Part shown: piece after piece, positions 50,250 to 60,033 of the stretch
Layout of the letters: each line of letters starts with the position of its first letter
How positions within the stretch are numbered: position 1 is the stretch's first letter
From: Vulcanococcus sp. Clear-D1
GTDB lineage: Bacteria > Cyanobacteriota > Cyanobacteriia > PCC-6307 > Cyanobiaceae
Direction of reading: 5' to 3'
Assembly: GCF_014654725.1 (NCBI RefSeq)
Contig: NZ_JACVZV010000038.1
Coordinates: forward strand, 56,608-120,607
Length of the DNA stretch: 64,000 nucleotides
Notes under the pieces: model-generated
Told to the model about the DNA's origin: nothing
The model's database searches: none
The model's input: only the letters and a program-made list of their open reading frames with translations
Position numbers and translations under genes: made by a program

Positions 50250-51089
50250 TCAGCTGCTGGATCGGCCGCGCTCCCCCGCTGGCCTGGCTGCCCCTGGCGG
50301 CCAGGAGCTGCGGAGCAGAGCTGTGAGCAGCGCCTGCCAACCGCTCACCAGTCGCTCCTCCAGGGCTGCCCCCAGCTCGGCTGAGGCTCCCCGGCTGTCG
50401 CCCACCACGCCTGAGCTGGAGAGGTCGGTGGTGAGCCAGGCCTCCGGCACAGCGCCCTCCAGGCTCCAGCCCGGCGGCGGTGGCTCCTGCAGCAGCCCAT
50501 CCACGGGGCGCTCCGCGCCCACCAGATCAGGCGCCAGGTGCAGCATCAGGCTGGTTTCGGCCAGGCCCGCGTGCAGCCCCTGGCTGCGTTCCGGCTCAGG
50601 GATCAGCTCCCCAACGCCTTCAGGGCCGCTCCAGAGGAAACAGGGCAGTACGGCCAGTTCCGGCCGGTTGGCCCGCAGTTGGCGGGCAGCCACTTGCAGC
50701 AGTGCGATCTGGCCGCCGTGGCCGTTGAACAGCACGAGCCGCTCGAACCCTGCATCCGCCAGTTGCGCTCCGATCACCTCGATCTGGCGGATCAGCAGTT
50801 CCGCCGGCAGGCTCAAGCTGCCCTTGAAGCTGAGGTGCTCGGGGGAGAAGCCCAGGCTCTGGGGTGGCAGGCGCCAGATCGGCAGCTCCGGCGCCAACCC
50901 CTCCAGCACCGCATCGAGCAGGCGGTCGGCAAACAGGGCATCGGTGCCCAGGGGCAGCTGCGGACCGTGTTGCTCGAAGGCGCCGAAGGGCCACACCACA
51001 GTGCTGCCTGGCTGAGAGGCAGCCTGCACCAGCTGCGGCCAGGCGAGCTGCTCGAGCCGCCGGCTGCCGGTTGAGCGGATGCGCTGCAT
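50250..51089 (-). CDS. Creatininase family protein
   Basis: [31 protein letters not shown]...[23 protein letters not shown]...[16 protein letters not shown]. Confidence 0.9.
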   Translation of the reverse strand: MQRIRSTGSRRLEQLAWPQLVQAASQPGSTVVWPFGAFEQHGPQLPLGTDALFADRLLDAVLEGLAPELPIWRLPPQSLGFSPEHLSFKGSLSLPAELLIRQIEVIGAQLADAGFERLVLFNGHGGQIALLQVAARQLRANRPELAVLPCFLWSGPEGVGELIPEPERSQGLHAGLAETSLMLHLAPDLVGAERPVDGLLQEPPPPGWSLEGAVPEAWLTTDLSSSGVVGDSRGASAELGAALEERLVSGWQALLTALLRSSWPPGAARPAGERGRSSS

Positions 51090-51163
51090 GGGCGGCGTCT
51101 CGCGAGAGGGGTGGGCTGAGGGGGGCTCACTACAGTGTGGCGCTGTGCATCTGTGCTTGTTTC

Positions 51164-52534
51164 ATGGCCGGTACTGGCAACCAGCAGCCCTCCCAGCCTT
51201 CGGCCAAGCAAGTTCAGTCGCCGCGCCCAGTGCCCCCGGCCTCCCCGCGGCCGCCGGTGGGGGGCGCGCCGGCCCGCAAGCCCCCCCAGGTGCTGCAGAT
51301 CAATAAAAAAGAAGAGCAGCTGCAGCTCGAGCGCCAGGCCGCTGAAGCCCGCGCTGCCGCCGAAGCCGCTGTGCAACGCGCCGCTGAACTCGAGGACGCC
51401 GTGCGCGCCTCCCGCGGTGAGGCCCCTGTGGCCCCGCAACGGCCCAGCTCCCCTGCCGCCCCCGCCCGCAACCCCGGTGGTGACGACGAGCTGTTCGACA
51501 TGAGCGGCTTCGAGGGGCTCTCCATGGCCGATCTGCTCGGCCCTGACGACAAGCGCGATCGCCGCGGTGGTCGCGCTGCAGCGGCTGGTTCGCGCTCCGC
51601 AACCCCGCAGCCGGAGCGCGCCGCCGTGCCCTCCCGCACCGTGGACGACTTCGATTTCGATGCCGACGCCTTCTTGGCGGCTCTCGATGAGCAGGAGTTC
51701 GTGGGCACCACCGGCGAAGTGGCCATCGGCACCGTGGTGGGCCTCGAGAGCGATGGCGTGTATGTGGATATCGGTGGCAAGGCCCCCGGCTTCATGCCGA
51801 AGAAGGAGTGCGGCCTTGGGGTGATTACCAACCTCAAGGAGCGCTTCCCCCGCGGCACCCAGGTGGAGGTGCTGGTGACCCGTGAGCAGAACGCCGACGG
51901 CATGGTGACCGTGAGCGCCCGCGCCCTGGCCCTGCGCCAGAGCTGGGAGAAGGTGCGCCTGCTCGAGAAGGAGGGCAAGGTGCTGCAGGTGAAGGTGAAT
52001 GGCTTCAACCGCGGCGGCGTGACCGCTGATGTGGAGGGCCTGCGCGGCTTCATCCCCCGCTCCCAGCTGCAGGAGGGCGAGAACCACGAAGCACTGGTGG
52101 GCAAGACCCTGGGTGTGGCTTTCCTCGAGGTGAACCCCGAGACCCGCAAGCTGGTGCTCTCCGAGAAGAAGGCCGCCACTGCCGCAATCTTCCAGAACCT
52201 GGAGGTGGGTCAGCTGGTGGAAGGGCAGGTGGTGTCGATCAAGCCCTACGGCCTGTTCGTGGACCTGGGCGGCATCAGTGGTCTGCTGCACCAGTCGTCG
52301 ATCACCGGTGGCCAACTGCGCGATCTGCGCGAGGTGTTCGGCCAAGGCGATCGGGTGAAGGCCCTGATCACCGAGCTCGATCCCGGCCGCGGCCGCATCG
52401 CCCTGAACACGGCCCTGCTGGAGGGTCAGCCCGGTGAACTCCTCATCGATCGCGACAAGGTGATGGCCGAAGCCGCCGATCGGGCCAACCGTGCTCGTAG
52501 CGTGCTGCGCCAGCAGGAACAAAGCGCCGGATGA
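51164..52534 (+). CDS. S1 RNA-binding domain protein (ribosomal protein S1-like homolog) with disordered/coiled-coil N-terminus
   Basis: S1 motifs: GTVVGLESDGVYVDIGGKAPGFMP, VKVNGFNRGGVTADVEGLRGFIPRSQL, GQVVSIKPYGLFVDLGGISGLLHQSSI. Confidence 0.9.
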   Translation: MAGTGNQQPSQPSAKQVQSPRPVPPASPRPPVGGAPARKPPQVLQINKKEEQLQLERQAAEARAAAEAAVQRAAELEDAVRASRGEAPVAPQRPSSPAAPARNPGGDDELFDMSGFEGLSMADLLGPDDKRDRRGGRAAAAGSRSATPQPERAAVPSRTVDDFDFDADAFLAALDEQEFVGTTGEVAIGTVVGLESDGVYVDIGGKAPGFMPKKECGLGVITNLKERFPRGTQVEVLVTREQNADGMVTVSARALALRQSWEKVRLLEKEGKVLQVKVNGFNRGGVTADVEGLRGFIPRSQLQEGENHEALVGKTLGVAFLEVNPETRKLVLSEKKAATAAIFQNLEVGQLVEGQVVSIKPYGLFVDLGGISGLLHQSSITGGQLRDLREVFGQGDRVKALITELDPGRGRIALNTALLEGQPGELLIDRDKVMAEAADRANRARSVLRQQEQSAG

Positions 52535-53451
52535 GTCAGGCCACCGAGGAAGCGCGATCCAACGCCGGGCCCGCCGCCCAGCCCCCGCTGCAGGCCGACT
52601 GGGAGCTCGATTACTACTCCCGCCCGATCCTCGAGGCCGATGGCAAGAAGCGCTGGGAGCTGCTGATCTGCAGCACTCCCATCGATGGCGCTGCAGGCCA
52701 GGGGTTCCGCTTTGTGCAGAACTGCTCGGCCTCCAGCGTGAATTCGCAGTGGCTCAAGCAGACCCTGGAACAGGCCATGGAGCAGGCAGCCCGGGAGGGC
52801 TATGCCGCCCCCCGCAAGCTGCGTTGCTGGCGCGCCTCGATGCGCACGATGGTGCAGCGCGCTGCTGAGCAGCTGAGCCTGGAGTTGATCCCCAGCCGCC
52901 GCTGCTACGCCCTGGTGGAGTGGCTGCAGGAGCGCCAGGCCACGGTGTATCCCGCTGAGGAGGGCTACATGGCTGGGCCCCTGGCGCCCGCCCCCCTGCC
53001 GATTCAGCCGGTGGCGGTGCCTCTGCCGGAGGCCGCCCGCGGCGATCGCTGGAGCTGGGCTTCGCTTCCCCTCGGGGCCCTGCGGGAAGCGGCGGAGTGG
53101 GATGTGAGCTTTGCCGGTCTGGTGCCTCTCGCTGGCACCGGCGACGACGACGCCATGGTGAGCGGCCTGCGCCTGTTCAGTGCTACCCGCTCCCTGGCGA
53201 TTGCTGGCTGGATTGCCGGCCTTGAGCCGGTGCGCCTGGAGGTGAGCGGCAACCAGTTGGTGCTGGAGGCCGGCCTGGAAGATCGCTGGCTGCTCGGCAA
53301 CCTGGAGCCCGAGGAGGCCAAAGCCGCCGCCCAGGCCTTCCGCGCGGCCCGCGAGCAGGTGGGGGGTGTGCAGTTTCTGGCGGTGCAGAGCAGCGAGGCC
53401 CAAAACGGCTTCGATGGCTTCTGGGTGCTGCGCGATCTCCCCGACGCCTGA
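52531..53451 (+). CDS. Tab2/Atab2-family RNA-binding protein
   Basis: DWELDYYSRPILEADGKKRWELLICST...SVNSQWLKQTLEQAM...RCWRASMRTMVQRAAEQLSLELIPSRRCYALVEWLQER. Confidence 0.9.
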   Translation: MSQATEEARSNAGPAAQPPLQADWELDYYSRPILEADGKKRWELLICSTPIDGAAGQGFRFVQNCSASSVNSQWLKQTLEQAMEQAAREGYAAPRKLRCWRASMRTMVQRAAEQLSLELIPSRRCYALVEWLQERQATVYPAEEGYMAGPLAPAPLPIQPVAVPLPEAARGDRWSWASLPLGALREAAEWDVSFAGLVPLAGTGDDDAMVSGLRLFSATRSLAIAGWIAGLEPVRLEVSGNQLVLEAGLEDRWLLGNLEPEEAKAAAQAFRAAREQVGGVQFLAVQSSEAQNGFDGFWVLRDLPDA

Positions 53452-53462
53452 GGAAGCGGACC

Positions 53463-54278
53463 ATGGCGGAAGCCGTTGATCCCCCTTTCGATCGCCCTGA
53501 TTCCCGCTTCAATCTGCTGGAGGGGTGGACCTGGATCGGCTGCTACGGCGGCTACTACCTCCAGGCAGATCTACTCGCGGGCTTTGAGCACGGCTTCTTC
53601 ACCCGCCAGTGGCAGGGCCGCGGGCCTGAGGTGCTGGCCGGGTATGTGAGCGCGGGCGTGAGTGTGCATCGCCCCAAGCAGGTACACAGCGCCCTGGTGC
53701 TTCCGGCCAGTGCTGCTTGCGCTGAACCCTGGCCGGAAGCCGATGGTCTGGTGAGCGATGCCGGTGGCCAGAGCCTCTGGGTGTGCGGTGCCGACTGCAC
53801 GCCGGTGTTGATCGCCGATCCGCTCAGTGGCCGTGTGGCGGCCTGCCATGCCGGCTGGCGCGGGGTGGCGGGCGGCATTCTGTTGCAGGCGATGGCGCAG
53901 CTGGAGGCCGCAGGCTGCCGCCGGAGTGATCTGTTGGTGGCACTTGGCCCGGCCGTTAGCGGCGAGCGTTATCAGGTGGAACTCAGCGTGGCCCAGCAGG
54001 TGGCGGATGCGCTGCCCATGGCTGATGGCCGTGCAGATGCCATGGCAGAGCTGGAGCGCTGCGGCGCGCTGCTGAGCGACCCCGAACCCGGCCGCTGTCG
54101 CCTCGATATCCGCGCCGCCACACGCCGCCAACTGGAATCGGCCGGTGTGCCGTCCGGGCAGATCAGCGTGTGCCCGCTGTGCACGGTGGAGGAGGAGCTG
54201 CTGTTCCACTCCTGGCGCCGCGATCAGGTGAAGGCGGTGCAGTGGAGCGGCATCGTGTCGCAGCAGCTGCCCAGCTGA
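53463..54278 (+). CDS. pgeF: PgeF/YfiH (laccase-domain) family protein
   Basis: FEHGFFTRQWQGRGPEVLAGY...KQVHSALVLPA...DCTPVLIADPLSGRVAACHAGWRGVAGGILLQAM...LGPAVSGERYQV. Confidence 0.9.
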   Translation: MAEAVDPPFDRPDSRFNLLEGWTWIGCYGGYYLQADLLAGFEHGFFTRQWQGRGPEVLAGYVSAGVSVHRPKQVHSALVLPASAACAEPWPEADGLVSDAGGQSLWVCGADCTPVLIADPLSGRVAACHAGWRGVAGGILLQAMAQLEAAGCRRSDLLVALGPAVSGERYQVELSVAQQVADALPMADGRADAMAELERCGALLSDPEPGRCRLDIRAATRRQLESAGVPSGQISVCPLCTVEEELLFHSWRRDQVKAVQWSGIVSQQLPS

Positions 54279-54299
54279 ACGGGTAGGGGCCGTTTGGGC

Positions 54300-56087
54300 T
54301 CAGCGGCTCTCAGGATCGAGGGCGAACTCCAGATTCAGGCTGAGCTGCCCTGGACTCTCCTGCGCCCGGCGGCTCCGGGAGCGGCTTCCACGGGGGTGGC
54401 TGGTGCCGGTTGTACGGCTGGTGCCGCTGAACCAGCTGAGCAGGGCTTTCCAGCCCGCTGGATCCAGTCGTTCGAGATCCACGGCGCTGGGTTGAAGGGC
54501 GGAGGGTGGCTGGCTGGCCCAGAGATCCGCCCAGGCCACATCGCAGCCTGCAATGCGCTGGTAGCCAAAGGGATGGAGATGTCTCGGAAGGCGAGCCATG
54601 GCAGCTTCAACGTCTCCGATCCGGAGGCGTTGCTGTTCCAACGACTCCAGGCGCAGCCGGCGTGAGCGTTCGTAATCGAGCACCGGTGCGGGGTAGTCGG
54701 CCATGGCGGGCGGGGCCCCGAGTTGGTCGTTGGTGAGGCCCCGCAGTTCCGGCAGCCAGCGGCGGATGAACAGCCCCTGGGGGTCGCAGCGATCCACCGC
54801 CACCTGCCCCGGGTGGTAGATCCGCGTCCACGCCTTGCTTCCGTGGTACGTCACGCCCGCCTGCATCGCCCATTGGTAGTGATCGATCGGGCAATCGCCA
54901 TCGATCAGGTGGCGCATGTAGTGCAGGGCCCCGAAGCGCCAGTCGATGCCGCAGAGATTGGAGAGGAAGCTGGCGTAGATGGCGCGGCTGCGGAAATTGA
55001 GTTCCAGCCAGCCCCCTTGTGCTCGCAGGCAGCGAGCTGCGGTATCCACGATCGGGAACCCTGTGCGGCCTTCGCGCCAGGCGGCGTAGAGCTCTTCTTG
55101 TTCAGCTGTCAGTCCCCCGGCGGCCTGATCTGAGCTCAGCCCCGCTGCATGGGGGCCTGTGCTGCTTCCCCCGGCCAAGCTGCCGCCCTCGAGCGGGCTC
55201 CAGAGCGCGCTCAACTCCAGTTGCGGCAGGTAGCGGAAGCGTTGGTGGATGGCGCAGCCCCAGCGCAGGCGGCTGGCCAGTTGCACGGCGCTGCGGCTGC
55301 GAGGATCGCGTCGCCCGCCTTCGCCGCCGCTGCGGGGCAGCAGCCAGGCCAGCCGTTGCAGGCACTGGCGCGGGGTGATCACCCCGAATTTCAGATAGGG
55401 GCTCAGCCCGGTGGTGACCTTGGCGGAGGGGTAGCTCAGCTCCCAGTAGTAGCTGCGCGAGGCGGAGCCTTCGCAGAACTGTTCGAGCCGCTGCAGGGCA
55501 GCGGCGCTGCCACCGGCGGGGATCGGCTTGGCATCGGGGCGCAGGCCCAGCTCGTTGAGGTTCGGCACCGGCAGATCGGGCAGTGCCTCAGAGGGGGCTG
55601 GCACCACCAGCCGCTCCGGTGCCGCTAGGGCGGGGTTGGCCATGGCCTGATGCCACTGGCGGCTCCAGTGGCTGTAGTTCATCAGCTCGCCGGTGGCTCC
55701 GGCGGGCTCCACCCAGTGCAGCGGAATGCGATGCGCGGCCAGAGCGCGGCTGACGCGGGCATCGCGCACCCGGCCCACCAGGCGTTCGCTGTCGGTGTGC
55801 GCGATCACGCCGTTGGCGCCACTGGCGCGCACGAGCTGCAGCAGCACATCAGCTGGATCGCCGCTGCGGATCAGCAGACGACCGCCGCGTTGGCGTAGCT
55901 CAGCATCGAGTGCCCGCAGGCACTCGAGCATGAACGCCACCCGGGCTACGGCCGTTTCGGGGTGAAACAGCAGATCCCGATCCAGCACGAACACCGGCAG
56001 CACAGCTCCGCGGCGGCTGGCTTGGCTGAGGGCTGCGTGGTCGCTCAGACGCAAATCGCGCCGGAACCACACCACCGTGCACGCCAT
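54300..56087 (-). CDS. phr: FAD-binding deoxyribodipyrimidine photolyase/cryptochrome family
   Basis: MACTVVWFRRDLRLSDHAALSQA...WREGRTGFPIVDTAARCLRAQGWL-like...FLSNLCGIDWRFGALHYMRHLIDGDCPIDHYQWAMQAG...YHPGQVAVDRCDPQGLFIRRWLPEL. Confidence 0.93.
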   Translation of the reverse strand: MACTVVWFRRDLRLSDHAALSQASRRGAVLPVFVLDRDLLFHPETAVARVAFMLECLRALDAELRQRGGRLLIRSGDPADVLLQLVRASGANGVIAHTDSERLVGRVRDARVSRALAAHRIPLHWVEPAGATGELMNYSHWSRQWHQAMANPALAAPERLVVPAPSEALPDLPVPNLNELGLRPDAKPIPAGGSAAALQRLEQFCEGSASRSYYWELSYPSAKVTTGLSPYLKFGVITPRQCLQRLAWLLPRSGGEGGRRDPRSRSAVQLASRLRWGCAIHQRFRYLPQLELSALWSPLEGGSLAGGSSTGPHAAGLSSDQAAGGLTAEQEELYAAWREGRTGFPIVDTAARCLRAQGGWLELNFRSRAIYASFLSNLCGIDWRFGALHYMRHLIDGDCPIDHYQWAMQAGVTYHGSKAWTRIYHPGQVAVDRCDPQGLFIRRWLPELRGLTNDQLGAPPAMADYPAPVLDYERSRRLRLESLEQQRLRIGDVEAAMARLPRHLHPFGYQRIAGCDVAWADLWASQPPSALQPSAVDLERLDPAGWKALLSWFSGTSRTTGTSHPRGSRSRSRRAQESPGQLSLNLEFALDPESR

Positions 56088-56153
56088 GGCGTCTCACTGG
56101 CCGGCGAGAGGAGCTTCGCAGTCTGGTTGCAGGGCCTCGGGTGCGATGCGATA

Positions 56154-56168
56154 ATGCAAATGTTGCAT
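56154..56168. promoter_or_regulatory. Inverted repeat atgcaa-atg-ttgcat immediately upstream of the AbrB-like gene
   Basis: Perfect 6-bp arms, ends 14 nt before the ATG at 56182. Confidence 0.45.
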
Positions 56169-56181
56169 AACTAACAATCTG

Positions 56182-56547
56182 ATGCTCACAGGAGCAGATC
56201 TTCTCGCCAAGGTCAAAGAGCTTGGCGATGTGAGCAAGTCCGACATCGTTCGGGCCTGCGGCTATGTGTCCACGAAGAAGGATGGCTCCGAGCGTCTCAA
56301 CTTCACGGCCTTCTACGAAGCACTGCTCAATGCCAAAGGCGTGGAGTTTGGCGGCACGACCGGCAAGGTGGGTAAGGGTGGCCGCAAATTGAGCTTCACC
56401 ACCAAGGTGCAGTTCAACGGCAACCTGATGGTGGGCAAGGCTTACACCGCTCTGCTGGATCTCAAGCCCGGCGACGAGTTTGAAATCAAGCTGGGCCGCA
56501 AGCAGATTCGCCTGGCACCTCTCGGTGCTGCCGACGAAGAAGAGTGA
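56182..56547 (+). CDS. cyAbrB-family transcriptional regulator
   Basis: MLTGADLLAKVKELGDVSKSDIVRACGYVSTKKDGSERLNFTAFYEALLNAKGVEFGG...LDLKPGDEFEIKLGRKQIRL. Confidence 0.92.
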   Translation: MLTGADLLAKVKELGDVSKSDIVRACGYVSTKKDGSERLNFTAFYEALLNAKGVEFGGTTGKVGKGGRKLSFTTKVQFNGNLMVGKAYTALLDLKPGDEFEIKLGRKQIRLAPLGAADEEE

Positions 56548-58168
56548 GGCCAACGGCTTCCGCCACGCGGATGCCATCCATCGCAGCAGAGAGGATGCCG
56601 CCTGCAAAGCCGGCACCCTCTCCCGCTGGATAGAGCCCGGGGGTGTTGGTGCTCTCCAGCTGTTCATTGCGAGGCAAGCGCACGGGCGATGAGGTGCGCG
56701 TCTCCACCCCCGTGAGCATCGCGTCGTCCATGGCATAGCCGGCGATTTTGCTGTTGAACGCCGGCAGCGCTTCGCGCAGGGCTGCGATCGCGTAATCCGG
56801 TAGCGCACTGCTCAGATCCGTGAGCGTGACCCCAGGTGCATAGGACGGCTGCACACTGCCGGTGGCAGTGCTGCTGCGGCCCGCCAGAAAGTCACTGAGG
56901 CGTTGGCCGGGAGCGGCAAATGTTTCGCCGCCCAGGGCGTAGGCCCGCGATTCCCAGTGCCGCTGGAAGGCCACTCCAGCCAGCGGATCGGCGGGGCCGT
57001 TGCCGTAGGGCTCTACATCCTCGGGCTCGATGTTCACCACGATGCCGCTGTTGGCATTGCGCTCATTGCGGGAGTGCTGGCTCATGCCGTTGGTTACCAC
57101 CCGCCCGGGTTCTGAAGTGGCCCCCACCACCAGGCCGCCTGGGCACATGCAGAAGCTGTAGACGCAGCGGCCATTGCTGGCGTGGTGCACCAGCTTGTAC
57201 TCCGCAGCTCCCAGCTGCGGGTGGCCGGCGCAGCTGCCCCAGCGCGCGGCATCGATCAGCGGTTGGGGGTGCTCGATGCGGAAGCCCACCGAAAACGGTT
57301 TGCGCTCCATCGCCACGCCCTGCGCCTGGAGCATCGCAAAGCTGTCGCGGGCGCTGTGGCCCACCGCCATCACCACCTGCTGGGCGGCGATGAAGCGCCC
57401 ATCGGCGAGGGTCACGCCGCGAACCGAGTGGTCTTCAGGGTTGAGCTCCAGCCGATCCACGCGGCTCTCGAAGTGGATCTCACCCCCGAGAGCGGTGATC
57501 TGCGCCCGCAGGCCTCGCACCACCGTGGCCAGCTTGAAGGTGCCGATGTGGGGGTGGTGTAACACCAGGATCTCGGGATTGGCACCCGCCGCCACCAGTT
57601 CCTCGAGCACCTTGCGGCCCAGATGGCGTGGATCGCGCACCTGGCTGTAGAGCTTGCCGTCGGAAAAGGTGCCGGCGCCGCCTTCGCCGAACTGGGCGTT
57701 GGATTCCGGGTTGAACGGGCGTTTGCCCTGCCAGAAGCCGAAGGTGTCGGCGCTGCGCTCCTTCACCGGCTTGCCCCGCTCCAACAGCAAGGGCTTTAAG
57801 CCCATCTGGGCCAGCAGCAAGGCGCAGAAGTAGCCGCAGGGGCCAGCTCCCACCACCACCGGCCGCGGCAGATCGGCGTCAGCTGGTGCCTGAGCCACGA
57901 GCTGATAGGTGGTGTCAGGAGCGGGTTGCAGGTGCGGATCGCGCCCGAAGCGTTTGAGCAGCCGCTGCTCCTGAGCCGGTTCGAGGCCGAATTCCACGCT
58001 GTAGGCCAGCTGGATCGTGCTCTTGCGGCGCGCATCCACGCTGCGCTTCACCACCCGTGGCGGCTCCAGCAGCTGTTCAGGTGCCAGCTTCAACCGGCGG
58101 CAGAGGGCCTCGCCGATCGCTTCGGGCTCGTGGTCGAGCGGCAGCTTCAGTTCGTTGAGCCGCAGCAT
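56486..58168 (-). CDS. NAD(P)/FAD-dependent oxidoreductase
   Basis: PRPVVVGAGPCGYFCALLLAQMGLKPLLLERGKPVKERSADTFGFW...FNPESNAQFGEGGAGTFSDGKLYSQV...LYPAGEGAGFAGGILSAAMDGIRVAEAV. Confidence 0.92.
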   Translation of the reverse strand: MLRLNELKLPLDHEPEAIGEALCRRLKLAPEQLLEPPRVVKRSVDARRKSTIQLAYSVEFGLEPAQEQRLLKRFGRDPHLQPAPDTTYQLVAQAPADADLPRPVVVGAGPCGYFCALLLAQMGLKPLLLERGKPVKERSADTFGFWQGKRPFNPESNAQFGEGGAGTFSDGKLYSQVRDPRHLGRKVLEELVAAGANPEILVLHHPHIGTFKLATVVRGLRAQITALGGEIHFESRVDRLELNPEDHSVRGVTLADGRFIAAQQVVMAVGHSARDSFAMLQAQGVAMERKPFSVGFRIEHPQPLIDAARWGSCAGHPQLGAAEYKLVHHASNGRCVYSFCMCPGGLVVGATSEPGRVVTNGMSQHSRNERNANSGIVVNIEPEDVEPYGNGPADPLAGVAFQRHWESRAYALGGETFAAPGQRLSDFLAGRSSTATGSVQPSYAPGVTLTDLSSALPDYAIAALREALPAFNSKIAGYAMDDAMLTGVETRTSSPVRLPRNEQLESTNTPGLYPAGEGAGFAGGILSAAMDGIRVAEAVGLTLLRRQHREVPGESACGPA

Positions 58169-58249
58169 CAGCACACTCGCTCGCCTGTTCTGCATTCCAG
58201 CACCCGTGCTGCGGTGCTGTTTAGGGTCGATCTCGTTGTTGCAGCGCCC

Positions 58250-58987
58250 ATGTACGCCACCTACTTCGGGGCCAACGGCTGGCTGCTGGAGCTGGGCGGT
58301 GTGAGGGTTCTGGTGGATCCGTGGCTCACCGGAGCGCTGCGCTTCCCACCTGGGGCCTGGTTTTTCGAAGGCCAGCTGCCGGTCAGCCAGCCGGTGCCGG
58401 AGGATCTCGATCTCTTGCTCTTGACCCAAGGGCTCGACGATCACGCTCATCCCGAAACCCTGCAGCTGCTGCCGCGCTCGCTGCCGGTGGTGGGATCGGT
58501 GTCGGCCGCAGCGAAGGTGCGCAGCCTCGGCTTTGAATCGGTGAGCGCCTTGCGGCCCGGCGAGCACTGCCGCCGCGGCGAGCTGCTGATTACCGCTACG
58601 GCCGGTGCCCCGGTGCCGCAGGTGGAGAACGGCTACCTGCTGGAGCATCCAGCGGGGTCGCTGTATCTCGAGCCGCACGGCTACCTCAGCCCCGATCTGC
58701 CGGCCCGCTCTCTCGATGCCGTGATCACGCCGGTGGTGGACCTGGGCCTGCCGGTGGCGGGCGCGTTTGTGCGCGGCCAGACCGTGCTGCCGCAGTTGCT
58801 GGAGCGCTTCTCACCGCGCACGGTGCTCGCGAGCACGGCGGGGGGTGATGTGACCTTCAGCGGACTGCTCACCCGGCTGTTGTGGATGAAGGGCAGTACG
58901 GCTACCGCGGCAGCCGCCATGCCGGCTGGCAGCGAGCTGATCGACCCCAAGGTGGGTCAGCGCTACGCCTTGGCTGCGGCCGATTAA
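58250..58987 (+). CDS. MBL-fold metallo-hydrolase-like protein
   Basis: MYATYFGANGWLLELGGVRVLVDPWLTGALRFPPGAWFFEGQLP...DLLLLTQGLDDHAHPETL. Confidence 0.85.
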   Translation: MYATYFGANGWLLELGGVRVLVDPWLTGALRFPPGAWFFEGQLPVSQPVPEDLDLLLLTQGLDDHAHPETLQLLPRSLPVVGSVSAAAKVRSLGFESVSALRPGEHCRRGELLITATAGAPVPQVENGYLLEHPAGSLYLEPHGYLSPDLPARSLDAVITPVVDLGLPVAGAFVRGQTVLPQLLERFSPRTVLASTAGGDVTFSGLLTRLLWMKGSTATAAAAMPAGSELIDPKVGQRYALAAAD

Positions 58988-59086
58988 GCCTGCCGGCCCC
59001 TGCTCTGAGCCAATGCTGCAGCTTTGCCGCACCCGGCATTGCGGCGGCTTGCGCTCCATACGGTGGCTGCGTTGTTCCTGCCCCTG

Positions 59087-59998
59087 ATGCCTGATCCGGT
59101 TGCGCTGCGCCCCCTGATCCGGGATCTCCATGCTGCGGTGGTTGATCTGCAAGCCAGGCCGATCCCACCAGCCTGGGGACGCCTGCTCGTGTTGCTCGCC
59201 CTGCTGGCTGCTGGCGGAATCGGCTTTTGGCAGCTTCAGGCCTGGCCCCTGCGCCTGGCGGCAGCCCTGCTGGTGGCCGTGGCCGAAACGCTGCTGCTGA
59301 TTGCAACGCACGAGGCCTGCCACGGCACCCTGCTGGGCCGGCCGCGGCTTGAGCTGGTGCTGGCGGCACTGATCAGCTGGCCGATGGCCTGGCCTTGGTT
59401 CACCTATCGGCTGTTGCATCGCTTGCATCACCGCTGGAATGGGCGCGACCAGCGCGACCCCGAGCGCATCCAGCACCAGCAGCCCGGGAGCTGGCGGCGG
59501 CTGGTGCTGGCGGGCGGTGCCGGTTTGATCCTGCGCACCCTGCAGGAGGCGTTGCGGCTCCAGGCGCAGCACCCGGCTCTGCGCCGAGCCCTGCTGCTCG
59601 ATGGGCTCGGGATTGTGCTGGTGCAGGCGTTGATCCTGCTGCTGGTGATCCAGCACGGCCACCTGGTGGCCTATGCCCTGGGCTGGCTGGTGGTGGAGCG
59701 GGTGGCAGGGGCACTGCTGCAACTGCGGGGTGCCATCGAGCACTGGCACCTCTGGCAACCGCAATCCCATCCGTTGCTCAGCCAGTTGTATGGCTCCCGC
59801 ACGGTTGCCGTTCCCAACTGGCTCAATGGCTGGCTGGGGGGATTGCCACATCACAGCGCTCACCATGCCTTCCCGGCGATTGCCACGGGCCGCTTGCCGC
59901 AGGCCACCGCGCGCCTGCAGGTGGTGTTGCGGGCCCATGGCTACCCGCCGTTGCCGTGGTGCCAGGGCTATGGCGAAGCGCTGAAACAGCTCGGCTGA
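59087..59998 (+). CDS. Fatty-acid desaturase-like membrane protein
   Basis: Three His boxes: ATHEACHGTLLG, YRLLHRLHHRW, LPHHSAHHAFP; likely start MPDPVALRPLIRDLH. Confidence 0.8.
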   Translation: MPDPVALRPLIRDLHAAVVDLQARPIPPAWGRLLVLLALLAAGGIGFWQLQAWPLRLAAALLVAVAETLLLIATHEACHGTLLGRPRLELVLAALISWPMAWPWFTYRLLHRLHHRWNGRDQRDPERIQHQQPGSWRRLVLAGGAGLILRTLQEALRLQAQHPALRRALLLDGLGIVLVQALILLLVIQHGHLVAYALGWLVVERVAGALLQLRGAIEHWHLWQPQSHPLLSQLYGSRTVAVPNWLNGWLGGLPHHSAHHAFPAIATGRLPQATARLQVVLRAHGYPPLPWCQGYGEALKQLG

Positions 59999-60033
59999 CC
60001 TCGCCAGACTGATGCGGCCAGCAGTTCCGCGCC

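Noticed and set aside
50813-52522. 569-aa minus-strand ORF opposite the S1-domain gene
   Set aside because: Antisense shadow ORF; the plus strand encodes clear S1 motifs.
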